Source: Onchocerca volvulus
Lineage: Eukaryota > Nematoda > Chromadorea > Rhabditida > Onchocercidae
NCBI GenBank assembly: GCA_000499405.2
Contig: HG738138.1
Span: 21,400,824 to 21,464,823, forward strand
Length of the DNA stretch: 64,000 nucleotides
Direction of reading: 5' to 3'
A program made the position numbers and the translations under genes. Below the pieces are notes generated by a model. It was not told the DNA's origin. It did not search any database and saw only the letters and a program-made list of their open reading frames with translations. Position 1 is the first letter of the stretch, and every line of letters starts with the position of its first letter. Shown here one piece after another: positions 22,590 to 35,700 of the stretch.

Positions 22590-25500
22590 GCCTAAAAAAT
22601 CACTTTTTTATTTTCTACTGTAATTTTTGATAAAAAAGAAAAAAAGTTCTCTTCGCATATCTGATGATATTACAATTTATTAGAAGTAAACAATAGTAGC
22701 AATAAATTTGCCATTGTTCCATAGATGACGAAATTCGTTTTTAGGTTTGCTCATTTATTAAGGATGAATTAATGAGTAAATCTAAAAACTTTCTTACAGA
22801 CAAGTAAATGAATACAAATAATTTTGTGACATCTGATTCACTTGAATTCAGCAATTCAAGAAGAGACTGGAAATTTTTAAAGATGTTGAATCGGTAGAAA
22901 GATAGAATAATCGATTTTAAAATTAAGTTCAGTAGTGTGAGAAAAAAAATAGAGACATGCTTTTCATTTCATACGAAAATTCTTCGAAAAATCACTGTTT
23001 TTATCAATGGCGCCTAACTGACGAGGATGGTAAACTTCGTCAAGTTCTTGGAAGATAAATAATTCCTTTATAATTGTGTATTTCGATCTATTTACTAATA
23101 AATCGGCTGTTCTCTTATTTCGTGTGATAGAAAGAATGCTAAATGAATACATTTTGAAAAAAATAAATATCCAAAACAGAGCAAAATTCAGGAAAGCATC
23201 GAAATAGTGTAAGAATTCTGAAATAAAGCAGCATCAGGAAGGAACAGTTGGCAATTGAAGTGTGATTTCCATCATGAGATGTCAATCAGAATAAATGTAA
23301 AGTTTGTGATCGAAAATGGGTCCACCACTGCCCGTATAATTATATAATTGTAGCCTATTAGCATGCTGAAAGTCTTCGTCACTCGAACAGTTGTTCTATT
23401 TTGACATTTCAAAGTCTGATGAAATTGAACATTAGAATCGGAGAAAAGAGGGAGAAATGTCTAGAGCACTGGAAAAGGAATCTGAAGCAAAGATCTGAAC
23501 GTTGCAAAGATAAATAAAATCTAGTCATATTAGCTTAATTATTATTAAGAATTATCGGCATTTATTAGTATTCTGTAAAATAATTTTAAAATATAATGAA
23601 AATATATCACATTTCGGATTGAAATGAGTATCGAAAGCAAATAACTATGATTGACCAACGCTTCAAATTGATATTTTCAGTGCTCTTTCAATATTTCGAC
23701 AAACAAAAAAACTTGATATATAGTTGAAATATCTGTCACTCATGCGCAATATACAGAAAAGATATGAAGACAATCAGTCGAAGGCGACATGTATCTACGA
23801 AAATTCAGAAACGACAAGAAAAATTCTTCAAATCAGGAACGTAAAAAATAAATTGGATTACAAATAGAAATGATTTATACAAATAGGAAGTGTTGAGTGT
23901 GATATAAGTAAGTATGCATATGATTCAAGGCCATTTATTGTTGAAAAGAATTGGAAAATTTTATATTGTAATTTTCCGGAAAATTCGATAAAAATCTTTT
24001 GAATTAACAATCGAAAGATTTAATGCGATATAATATTATGATTTGACTAGTTTATTTCAATTTGAATTTAATCTGAAATAAAATGAATCAAGTATATGTT
24101 CATTGAAGCATTTAATTATTTCTGCCCAGAAGTGACGGTTTATAGTTGTATATTAAAAAATTAAATTATATACTCTAAATATAATTCTCTTTTTAGATTA
24201 GTTTCAAGTCAAGTTTTGTGCTCGTTTTTATAAATTGATACCATTTCTAAATCAGAATTCAATTACTGCGATATAATGAAAAACTTGGCATTGAATCTCC
24301 TTAATATTTCTTCAAAATTTGAATTGTTTGTGTTACTGAACGGAGTGGTAATTTTCCACACAGTTCAGAAATGTTGCAAAATAAACTATTTTACTTTATG
24401 TTAACTTTTAATTTGAACTTCCATCAAAACAATAACAGTTTTTGCTAACAGATTACGAAAAAAATTCACAATTCTAGCAGTATGAAAAAGCTCCAAATTT
24501 TAAACTTCAAGTTCAGTTTTTGATTGAGGACTTTGAAAATATAAATCAAATAACATCTGGCACTTATGAATACAATTATAAGTTTGGTTACTATGGATCA
24601 TATCGAAATGTTAGTAGCAAAAAAAAAAAAAAAAAAAAATTGAGTCAGTTATGTTTTTCTTTTTCAAAAAAAAAAATCAATTTTTTTAATTTTTTTTCTT
24701 CAAAATTAATTTTTGTTGTTTAATCTGTTTTCATGCTGGGAAATTTTAACAGATATTCTAGTCTCAATAGGTTCAGTTAGTTATTTCCAGCTATTATTTC
24801 TATTGAGGAAATAATATTATTAATTAGTAAACGAACAAATTCTCATTTGTATTGCTCAAAAGTTTTTTTTTTTAGTCAAATTTGTTCAAAAGTCTAGCCG
24901 ATTACAGCAATAATTCGAATTGAAATTTTTAAATAAAACATACTCCACTGATTTTGGCCATTATTTATGTTAGCTCAAATGCTCACAAGCATTTTAAAAT
25001 TTGACAAAAGATGAGGGAGGACAAAAAGAATTAAATAAATGCAGTGCTCTGATGCTAATCTCTTTTGAATTGGAAAAAACTTCTGCACATTTTGAGAATA
25101 AAAACGAATTGAACTAAATTCAGCAAAAATAAAAGACAATCTTAAGCTTTCAAGAACTTAAGATGGGTCACATGATGAGAGACAAAGAGTCAAATAATTA
25201 GATTTGGAAATAATCATAACATGTTTGTCTCTGTGATCCATTACAGAATGAAGATGATGTTACTATCAAATATGGAAAGCCTTTTGCTATTTGAGCGAAG
25301 GAGAAGGAATAAGTTTTTCATTTGCAGGCATTTGCGAGATAAATAATCAAATTGATCGCCGCTGATTGATTGGATTTAATTTCTGTTAAAAGATGCGCTA
25401 ATGTCGACGCATGTCGAACTATCTGTGAAAAGCATAACTATACGTTTCCTTTCTGAAAAGTTGATTTTGAAGTCAACGAATTATTTGCGCAGTCGGAAAA

Positions 25501-26396
25501 AATTCTGTCAGCGAAGGAATTTTTCAGGATTAGTTCAACTTCCTGCTCGGGAACTATCCATCATATTATTTTCACTATGTATCTCTTTTCAAAATGTATT
25601 CACTGAATGATTGCGATAAATCAGGAATTCAGCTATTTCAGGTAATAATCATAGCAAAAACAATAAAACTCGAAGAATAAACGAGAGAAGAAGAAGGAAA
25701 TCTGAAACCTATCTTTTCTTCACCATAACACAAATATATGCACAAGAATATGACAAGGAATGAGTAATTAATCCATTATTAAAAAGAATAAAAAAGTACC
25801 TTAAGCTAATCAATGATGAAAAATCACTAAAATATAAATCTTGACTCCGACTCCAACAGAATCATTTGAAGACGCAAAATGTTTGTTACGTACTACTGAA
25901 CGCAATTATTATTATTATTATTATTTTTTTTTTTAAATATATACAATCATTAAACGTACTATTAAATGTTAAATATTAATTATAATTTTTTCCAAATTTT
26001 AGAGATAAAATTATTTTAGTCACATATAATTCATCTATAGGATGATCCATATATTTGATTCTGGGAATTTTTTGTTCAAAAAATAGTTTTAGGATATCAT
26101 GATATCAAATTCATACGCTTATTCTGATTTTCTCAATTATTATTTAAAATTAACAAACAGTTATGAATTATACAATGTTCTCGCCCTAAATTTAAGATGA
26201 AATAAATTGCTTCAATGCTAGCTTGTTTGAAAGAATTTCAATCGCTAAATCTCTTGTAACAATAATTTCTGTTCCATTTTCCATTGACCAGTACCTAATA
26301 GTATGCTTTCATCTTTCCAGGTTTCAGTCTACAAATTTCGATACTATGCAATCATCGTGATACCTTACATTTAAGATGAAAACTCTTCATGAGACT

Positions 26397-26494
26397 ATTT
26401 CAATTACAGTTGAATAGCTATAATTACTGAACTAAGGAAATTCTAAATACACAAATTAGCCTAATAATTATGGCTATTCAACTGTAACTGAAAT
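26397..26494. repeat. 30-bp inverted repeat (28 of 30 match) with 38-base spacer
   Basis: Arms at 26397-26426 and 26465-26494. The shared core is ACAGTTGAATAGC in the left arm and its complement in the right. A small fold-back element or MITE remnant is the likely identity; no flanking target duplication was recognised. Confidence 0.85.
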
Positions 26495-26739
26495 GACCAC
26501 GAATATCAAATTTGGAAACATAAAAATGCACAAGTTTTTAATCAACAATTAATTTTACGCTGGCAATATTTTTGAGGATAAAATGGGATACATTCTGCCT
26601 TTCCATTAATACTCTTTGAATTGGTCAAAGTGAACCAAACTGCGTATCTGAAATTGGATAATAAAGTCAAATTCTGAATAGATGGAGAGAAGAGTATTGA
26701 TTCGTCCTCAATTAAAAAGTCTGTTCTCTATAAAATAAA

Positions 26740-26820
26740 ATGCTTCGTATCGTTCAAACATCAATTTGCACAGTGCTGGCTACAGTTGCAAGTGCTTTTC
26801 ATACCAATTCGATTGAAAAG
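26740..26820 (+). other. Possible first exon encoding a signal peptide
   Basis: ATG begins a 27-codon open stretch, MLRIVQTSICTVLATVASA then FHTNSIEK, which looks like a cleaved signal peptide, ending in phase 0 at a good donor (AAG then GTAGAG). No convincing downstream exon was found within the next kilobase, so this may be chance. Confidence 0.2.
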
Positions 26821-27178
26821 GTAGAGATAAAAGACTTATTCACTTTTATTCTTTGAAAAAAAAAAATTGCAGTAACCTGTAAAATGCGGTAAAATGTATG
26901 AAATAATCAGATGGGGAATAAAGTCCTTTTAATTTCGACGAATTTTCGAATTCCCACTCACTGCTCAAAATGGCAATCATCATCTCAGTACTATTTAAAA
27001 GTTATATTTTCACACTTCAGTTGACCTTTTCTCCTTCTTCTTTCATTTCCTTTCTTCGCCAAAACTAATATTCGGTAATTAATTACATGAGGATGATCTA
27101 GAAGGAGACCACTTTCCCTTAATTGAGTTTGACCTGAGAACAAAGTATAAACACAACATGAAAGTTTCATCAATTATA

Positions 27179-27211
27179 GAAATTCGCCAGTTTCAATGAC
27201 TGGCGAATTTC
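27179..27211. repeat. Perfect 13-bp inverted repeat with 7-base loop
   Basis: GAAATTCGCCAGT, loop TTCAATG, then the exact complement. It could form a stable hairpin in DNA or RNA. No gene borders it. Confidence 0.9.
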
Positions 27212-28245
27212 GGTCATGATTAGGAAATAATTGGAAAATTAGGAAATATTTCGGAATGTGCGTGAATTATTCCTTCCAAAATTACATATTTGAAGTTTTT
27301 TATTTTATCTAATGAATGTCCAATTTCAGAAAAACAAGCAATCTAATTTTTCTTTGTTTCTTATTCATCGACAAATTTCTTATTTCCGGAAATCAAGAAA
27401 AAGAGGCAATGATTCTCTCAAGACTAGCAAAAACAGTTCGAACTTTAACAAAAAAAAAAAATTATAATAATAAAATGCTTAACAAAGAGCAATATGAGCA
27501 CATTGATCAGCGAAATTTTTAATTCTGCACTATTTTTAAGAGAAGAGTGATGATCACTTATCCGTCTTGATTACTTGTTACGGAGCTCTCCTTATAATTA
27601 ATAAGCCCTAGTCAGAGCACTGATTAATCACTTTTCCATTATTCGAAATTGATAAATATAAACAACTCTGTGACTCAATGTTAATTTGACTTGGAAAGGA
27701 AAAAAAAAGAAAGCCTCAGGGATAACTATGGGAATCGTGTACGAATTTGATGACATTTCGAATGAAATTGGAACGGTTCATTTGGAATCGTTCAAAGATC
27801 TTTCGTATTTGTGAATTGAACTGAATATTATCGATTTCCTAATCTATATTTCAAAAAAAAACGGATCACTTTCTGTTTACCGTAGCAAAGAAAGGAGAAG
27901 GCAGAAGGAGAATGAATACGGATTTCTTGATCAGATCTTTTTCGAAGAAGACCAAGCGTGAGAAAACAAAGTTTGTGTACACCATGGTATAAATTTATGA
28001 GTGACGGGCTGATGAGAAATTTCACAAACATTGAATTGAAATGAAATGAATGGAATATGAGAACTATACGGGACCATTTCTTTACCCAGGTACCGTTAAC
28101 TATTCTTTCATTTTTCCCATTCTTTTCTTCAAATCATTACAAACCTTTGTTGAAAATTGTTGAATAAATACAATCTCTTCGAATGCAATCATTTCTCTGG
28201 AAGAGTAAACTGCCGCTAAACTACAAAAAAAAAAAAAGGAAAAAA

Positions 28246-28421
28246 ATCATAGTAATTCGCGATAGGAAATTTAGCCAGTGAAAATACAACATGTAATTTT
28301 GAAAAGAAACTTTTATCGGTGAATTTGATTTCAGCTTTAACAGTTTTTCGATCAAATTTGATTTTAAAATTACATGCTTTATTTCCCTTGGTTAAATTTC
28401 TCCATCATGAATTACTATGAT
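28246..28421. repeat. MITE-like element with 55-bp imperfect terminal inverted repeats
   Basis: The left arm (28246-28300) begins ATCATAGTAATTC and ends CATGTAATTTT; the right arm (28366-28421) is its complement with scattered mismatches. The 65-base centre has no coding capacity. This is the structure of a small non-autonomous DNA element. Confidence 0.75.
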
Positions 28422-28450
28422 TTCAGTGGGAAGAAATTTTATATTAGATC

Positions 28451-28487
28451 ATTTAAAATTAGTGGTCTCCAACCACTGATTTTAAAT
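28451..28487. repeat. 16-bp inverted repeat with 5-base loop
   Basis: ATTTAAAATTAGTGGT, loop CTCCA, ACCACTGATTTTAAAT; one mismatch. It lies 30 bases after the MITE-like element. Confidence 0.85.
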
Positions 28488-31110
28488 TATTTAATAATTT
28501 TTCGTTAACCAAAATAAATGACATAATACTTTCTTTTCTTCTATCTAGGATAAAAAAAATGTTTCAGTAAATCCTTACTTCAAATTCTAATTCCAACATT
28601 AATTTTAAGCTTTTATGAGGATCAATTGTAGCAATAGAAACATCTTATTCTCATATGATTTAATCATACAGGGTCGATAAATCTTATTAGCCATAATCTT
28701 ATAGGAAATCAGTGACTCAGCACTTTCTCCTGAACTAATTTTATCATATCTCACAAGCATCCATGGAAAAATTGCGATGGAATAAATAGCCTCAGTAAAT
28801 GAGGAAAATATTAAAAGTAATATTTATTAGTGTAGTTTGAGAGTTGAATAATGAGAAGCAGGTTGAAAACGATTTGAGCTGTCAATAAATAAAATGGTAT
28901 ACAAAAAAGTCGTTACCTGAAACACAAATATATCATTGCACCTATCCTACCAGCAACAATTTATGAAGTACACAAACAGCGCGAAACGATTTAATCATAG
29001 AATTATGGAGGAAATATTCATTAATTGCTCCAACAGATATCCGTCCCTCTTCTCAGCAGATGGATTACGATAAGCTGAGTGCTTACATTATCCGTAATTT
29101 ATGTCAATATCACTATTTCATGACGTAATTCATTTTACTTCTTGATGCCATGTTCAAAACATTCAGTTATTTAATGCGTTGATTACAAAAGACATCAATC
29201 TAAGCGAATAGATAATTTCGTACTTCATAAATTACGAACACAATTCACAACACAGCTTTGAGGAAGCTTTTTCTAAAATCCACCCATAGAAACAACATTG
29301 ATTTCATTTAAAATATCTCATGATTATAAAAGAGATATGAAGGATTTTTGTTTTTAAAACATTTCTATGTCATGACATCACTTAACTTATTTAATTAACG
29401 TGTTTTCTGTCAGTGATAATCTTTCTCTCATCTAATCTTTCAGGGTTTTGTGTTTGCTAAAGATGTTGAATCTTGGTATCAAGACATAATTAATAATTCA
29501 GATCACTTTTAAATCGTACAATAAGCCGATTTAAAATGATTGTTGTTTGGATTTCTGGTTAGAATCCCGACAACTCGGAATACATAAAATTAATCAACAA
29601 CAAATTAAAATAATGGCTTTTCCATTTTTTCTCAATTTGCTCCGCTTACTTCGATACAACCATGTTGTAAATTATGCATTGCATTCTAGGGAATATTGAA
29701 TTAAAAGTATGGAAAAACGATATAGAAAAAATTAGGAAAGATGTAATCTGAGAACTTCTCTTTAATCAGTAATCTAATAACAAGCTGCGAAATATCCGAT
29801 TATCTCAATTCTTTTTCCAAAAATACGGGTAATAATGATTAACGTGATTGCAAAGCATGAGTCTAATTTTGTTGGATAAAAAACGAGGAAAGAGAAAAAT
29901 GAGATATATATGTTCGTGGCAACAGCAGGTAAACAAAATTATCATTGGATCACAGCTCTACCTATATGCAAGGGAAGGCGCAGAGAAGGATCCGTAATAA
30001 TAAGGTGGAGAGGTCTGTGTCCTTGGGATCAAGGAATACTCTATTGTGTTCGCATAAAGAACCGTACTTACAATACATCAAATTTATAATTACCCTCCTA
30101 TACAAACACTTCTAGATCTCTCGAAAGCAATCAGCACAATACTATGAAAACCGCTGCTCTAGATGTTGGATATTGGCTATCTATCAAATAGCTCTTCTTA
30201 TTAATTAGTATTGATAATAATGATTATCATATTCCCAATCCTGTGATTTTCTTCTAAAAAACTCACATTCCTATCAGTGTATCAAAATTAATATATCAAA
30301 AGTTCCGTTCTCTGTTGCATTGTATGTGTATGTGTACCAAATGTAACCCCGAAGAAATTCTGTGACAAAAATCTGGGTAGAGTGAAGAATGAGATGAAAT
30401 TGCAACAAACATACTGAAATAAATTTTACTAAGTTTCATAAAGATACAAAGAAAAGGAAAAGGGACAGAGAAAAAAAATAAGAAATAGTACACTTTATTT
30501 TAAATTGAAATTTTACAGGAAGAAAACATAACGAAAGCAATCATACAATAGAAAGAATTATCACAAGAGGATTACAGTAGTAATTTAGGATGAACATCGC
30601 AACAAACGTTCAATAATGAATCGTATTTTGTATCCCAAATAACGATAGAAAATGAAAGTAAAATTATTGCAGTTAAGAGTTTAAACTGCTTTAACGAATA
30701 CAAGGAATTACTAATATGAAAACATTACTTCACTGCATTCCGACTAAAAAACAAGATTCTAATGGCAGCTATATTAAGTTCAACAATAATAAATATAATG
30801 ATAATGATGACTGAAATATTTTTACTGACAGAAATATAATTTTTCTATTTTCTACTCACATCAGTAGACATATTATTTTATATCTGTTACAGTGAATTTT
30901 TAATTATAAATACAACTACTATAAACATATATATTTAAATTTTGCTATTTAAATCTCGCTACATATTTTTACAACTATCACGATAAAGAATGTCTATCTG
31001 ATATATCACTGCGTAATATTACAAACACATTAAATTTAAATTGTAATTTGCCATATTTTCACTGAATGAAATTCTTTCCGACCATATTTCTGACCAGTTT
31101 TATCATATTT

Positions 31111-31188
31111 ACGGAACAAATACATTAATTTTTACCCAATTCAATCATCACGGAACAAATACATTAATTTTTACCCAATTTAATCAAT
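31111..31188. repeat. Tandem duplication of a 39-bp unit
   Basis: Two adjacent copies beginning ACGGAACAAATACATTAATT. The first 34 bases are identical up to CCCAATT; the last bases differ slightly. Confidence 0.9.
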
Positions 31189-32712
31189 AAAACTATTATA
31201 ACTATAATTTAATTCAGAAAATCAAAAACATACTGAAACTAAATAATAACACGAAGAATTGAATGATATCGATATGGCTTTCATACGTATAATTGAATTG
31301 CTCACCAATCATGCAACGTTTTGCAAAAACCACGAAACTTCTGGAAAGAGTTTGATGTAAAAATAATCTTTATTAAAAAATTAAAACTAAATTCAATTTG
31401 ATGACTATTATTCTATTAAAATCAAATATCTCAATCTCTGTTACGAAAATTCTACTTTTTAATGATTATTTCTCTATGAGGTGTGCGACTGTTCATTCCT
31501 TGAGTACAAATGAAAGAATTTTCCAAAAGTACTTGGAACATAGAAGCACCGACGTTCTGAGATGTAAAGCTTAACAGATTATATCATTTTTTAAACAACA
31601 GAAAACATCGCTGTGATTATTGCAAAATTAGTGTGCAGAGTTAACGAAAAATTGTCAGTAGACTTTTTCCAAGTGAACATCAAATGTTCCTGATTCTATA
31701 TTTTTATTCTGCAATACTTATTCTGAACAGAAACATTCCAGATTTTTCTATTTAATTCATCCTTCGTTTCTAATCCTTGATAAAGCTTTCACGAAAATCC
31801 CATTCAGCTTTACAACTTTATTGTTTTTCTCAATTCCAAAAAAAGAAAAACGGTCCGTAGGATTTACAGGCAGGATATATTTTCTAAAATAACAGATATC
31901 AGTACCACTTAAAAAGGATATGCTAATATACAAATCTATATTTATCCGGAATTATATGATATAAAGGCAAAAATCACTTCTAAATTAAAATTAATAATTT
32001 CGCAACTGAGGAACTGTGGAAGCAATAAAGTAAGATATCTGTACCGAAAACATCAATTACATAATGTTAATTGATTACAGCAATATTTTAGTATCGTTAT
32101 GCTTTTTAGATTCATTTCTATTTAACTTCAAGTGCTATGTTTCCCAAACCAACTAGATAAAGTTTCTGAAGAATATCGTGTAATATCATAAAACATCTTA
32201 GCGTTTCAAAAAATTTGGAATGAAATCGATGAGTTTCTTAAGTTCGTATGTAGGATCAAAAATTTCTTACTTTTTTTTTAATGTGCACAATTTTTCAGCA
32301 TAATTTTTTTAAGTCTATGAGATTCATACTTTCAAGGTAATCCAAGTATAATGGATTATTTTAAATTTAAAATTTTTGATTCTCAATCAAAAGATTTATT
32401 TCCTTGGATGTTTTTGTTTTTTTTGGTCTTTTTTGTTTTTGTTTTTTAAATATGATCGTTTAATTTTTATTTTATTAATTTTAGAAAAAAAGTATAGCGA
32501 ATACACATTTGGAATCATTTCAAATAAAATCGGAAACAATATATAAATTTATGGCTTGCTTCACAATATTTTACGTATAGAAAACAAGAAATTTTTGCAT
32601 AGATTCAGTTCTTCACTAGAAGCCAATTATCATAAATGAAATAGGATAAGAAATTATTCGGATGCTTTCAATAAATTATTAGTAATAATGCTAATATTGA
32701 TGAAAAACCTGC

Positions 32713-35700
32713 TCAACTGCTGTAATATACTCGATAATACAACGTTTTGGACCGCCACAAAGAATATGAATTGTCAAACTTCAGTAAGTATATACCTCGT
32801 CCTGGATATACATGACTACCAGCATATACCTTGAAAGAGAAAATTATGAATTTTGAAATTTGACGACGAGATGGGAAGAAATAATATGCATAAAATTAAA
32901 TTTATAAATTTCAACAATTTATTCCTGCATAAAACGATTGGAATGATCTGTTTCCAAGCAATTATTAATATTTTGAAAGAGAAAAATTTTATAAGCGGAA
33001 TAAAACTGCACACGTTCTGAAGAAGATTCATATCCAAAGCATTTGAACAAATGATAAGTTGGATAAGCTAGTCGCTATCATTAACCATCAGCTATTAATA
33101 TATTAAAGTTTGAAAAATGTAGTTACAAATATCCCCAGGAGTGCTGCATGAATCGGGATCAATTCGTGAAGATGCGAGACTGAGCAGAAAAATATAACAT
33201 TCAATTTGATTTCATGACTACATAGGAATTTAAAAAATTCCAATGAGTAATCAGGACGTGTTTCAAGTACAGAGGTCACTTTTCATATTTCTGTTCACTT
33301 TCATTTCAAATAGCAAAGAAAATAATGTGAACCTCTTCATGACAATCACGTCGATAAATGGGGACAATTTCGTCGACATGTGGTTTGCTCTGATTTGTTT
33401 GCTTTTCCTTTATAGAACTACCACTTTCCACATCACCGCTCAGATTTGCTTGTAAAAACTCTTCATCCGCTTCTTCATCAGACGATTCCGATACATGAAC
33501 AGAGACCTAAAATAGCACAAAAAAAAAGAAAATAAAATGCAATTATACGGTTCCAGAAATAAGGAATCGTTTGAGAAGAGGCAGTTATCAAAAGAAAATA
33601 ATGATGTCAGCTGTAAAATACGTGCTTATTAATACTAATGTTTGTCTTATTTTGCTCGCAGCAATTAATTCATATCAAATTCTTGTTTGCAGAGCAAACT
33701 AGCAATAACGTCTTTGTGTACATTTTTGACTCCAATAATTATAAAAACTTTATAACAATAAATCATCTTATTTACAAGCAAAAATCTTTATAAAGCAATA
33801 TTCCAATATTCAAGCTATCTTTATCTCTCTCGACAACTATTTCATATGTATTTGAATAATATGTGAACCATTCGAGTAACAAGTGACCAGGCTATATTTC
33901 AAACTTTAAAAACGCTCACACGATTTGTCTGAGAAACTGTCCATTCAAAACAGATGCCGAAACCAATATCATAATGATCGGTTGCGAATTCCCAGAATAA
34001 ACAGCTGCCTTCCTCATGAGTTGGAACACGGACCTGTAACAATACGAATTGTAAATACTGATTCTTTAACTGCTAGTTTCATTCGAAAATTGAATATTTA
34101 GATGGGAAAAAATATCCGAAAGGCTTATTTATATGATTAGCGTAATATAGTTTACCGAGATTTATTTTCTATATCATCCAACATATTCCTATTCAAATCT
34201 AATTCGTGCCATCAGATGTTCGTATACTCGTTTTATATAAGAACTCTTTACGGCGTGAATAGTCATCTTTTCATTTTCATATGCTCAATCCTCTTTTTCA
34301 AAAGTAAAATAACGAAAAATAGAAGCATGAAATCCCAAAAATTACCGAAAGTTTAAATACGCAAAACCTACTGTTACTGTTTCCCCATGTCCAACTTTGA
34401 TGATGCTCTCACTACCTTCTTTCCGGATAGCATTCTTGAATTCCATAATATCTTGACGGTTCCACATTGATGCTGGTGCTATCGCAGGATTCGCTAAAAA
34501 AAACAACAAAAAATTAATCACAAGTATTAGACGGGAAGCTTTGGTTATTAATCGCTAGTTTAATAATCATAATACTACTTTCCTTCTATAGACTCAGAAA
34601 AAAAAGAAAAAAAAAACCAATTTGGTATGAAACGAAGAATTATATTCTGAATCCAACGGAAAATCTATACAGCACTGAAACATGATCTATCATACCGTTA
34701 CATTTATGCTCACTCATAAAAACAGTTCATAATGGAACGCTTGACAAAGAATGATATAGCAGGAAACAAGAAGTATAGGCATATAATATTATGCGCATAG
34801 GTATATTTGAAAAATGCTTCATAAACAAAAACTGTAAAAAGTTTGACGATCAAACTTTCAGCTGGGCTCTTTGCATCATTCAATCCAAAGATATTTTTCA
34901 AGCCTAAGTATCATTTGAATATAGTTTACCTGTGTTATTTCTTACATATAACGTTTGTTATTTACGTATTCTCCTATTTACCATGCTTGTTTTCTTCCTT
35001 TTTTTGTTTCTCATGCTTATTAATATATACAATGAAAAAGTGCCACGCAGGTGAAACATATATCAAACCCATTACCAACGAAAATTGATGCTCAGCAAAA
35101 AGGAACAAAACTGTTTGCTGACCTAAAAACAAAAAAATTAAACCTATAGTCGAATTGATTTCGACGAATTACAGAAATTAAACTCCGAGCCATTTTTGTC
35201 AACTGAAAGGAGAGTTCCATTTCTTCTGAATTCTCACTTTTTGTTGCGTTTAATTCTGTACTTATCAGCCTAGTCAACCAGATTCACTTTCGTAGAAAGA
35301 TTTATTTCTAATCTGCTATATTATATCGTGTAAATGCATTTTTAAGTTATAATTAACAATGTATTTCATTTCCGTAGAGTTAATGAATATTCTCGATTTG
35401 ATAATTAACAAAAACATCAGCAAGTAGAACGAGGCCAAAAACCAATTTCATTTCTTCCACATGCCTTGTATCGCCATAAATAATGCATTATCTAAATCAT
35501 CTGTAATATAGATCACTTCATGCCATGCAGTTCCCTTTTCCTTTCTTCTAGTGTTCTTGAAAACTTTTGTCGCTAAACATAATTTCCAACTTTAGAGAAG
35601 GAAGAGAGAAAAAATTCGAAATTAGTTCATGCACTGTGTATTATGGCCTTGATATATACACCATTTGCTGATAGTGTTCGTAAAAAGTTCCAATGAAATG

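Larger units (their letters stand above)
22590..32712. other. Ten-kilobase gene-poor region
   Basis: No multi-exon gene could be built on either strand. Items seen: a 62-codon ATG frame at 23152-22964 (-) containing FQELDEVYHPRQLGAIDKNS, a signal-peptide-like ATG exon at 26740-26820 (+), a GC-richer patch at about 29940-30060 open in two minus-strand frames, a TTA microsatellite near 25906-25930, poly-A near 24620-24638, and several inverted repeats listed separately. Regulatory DNA or an unrecognised gene cannot be excluded. Confidence 0.4.

Noticed and set aside
33243..33455. 70-codon plus-strand frame
   Set aside because: Antisense to the ACBD3 exon at 33333-33506, which encodes the acidic insert and the IVPIYRRDC motif.
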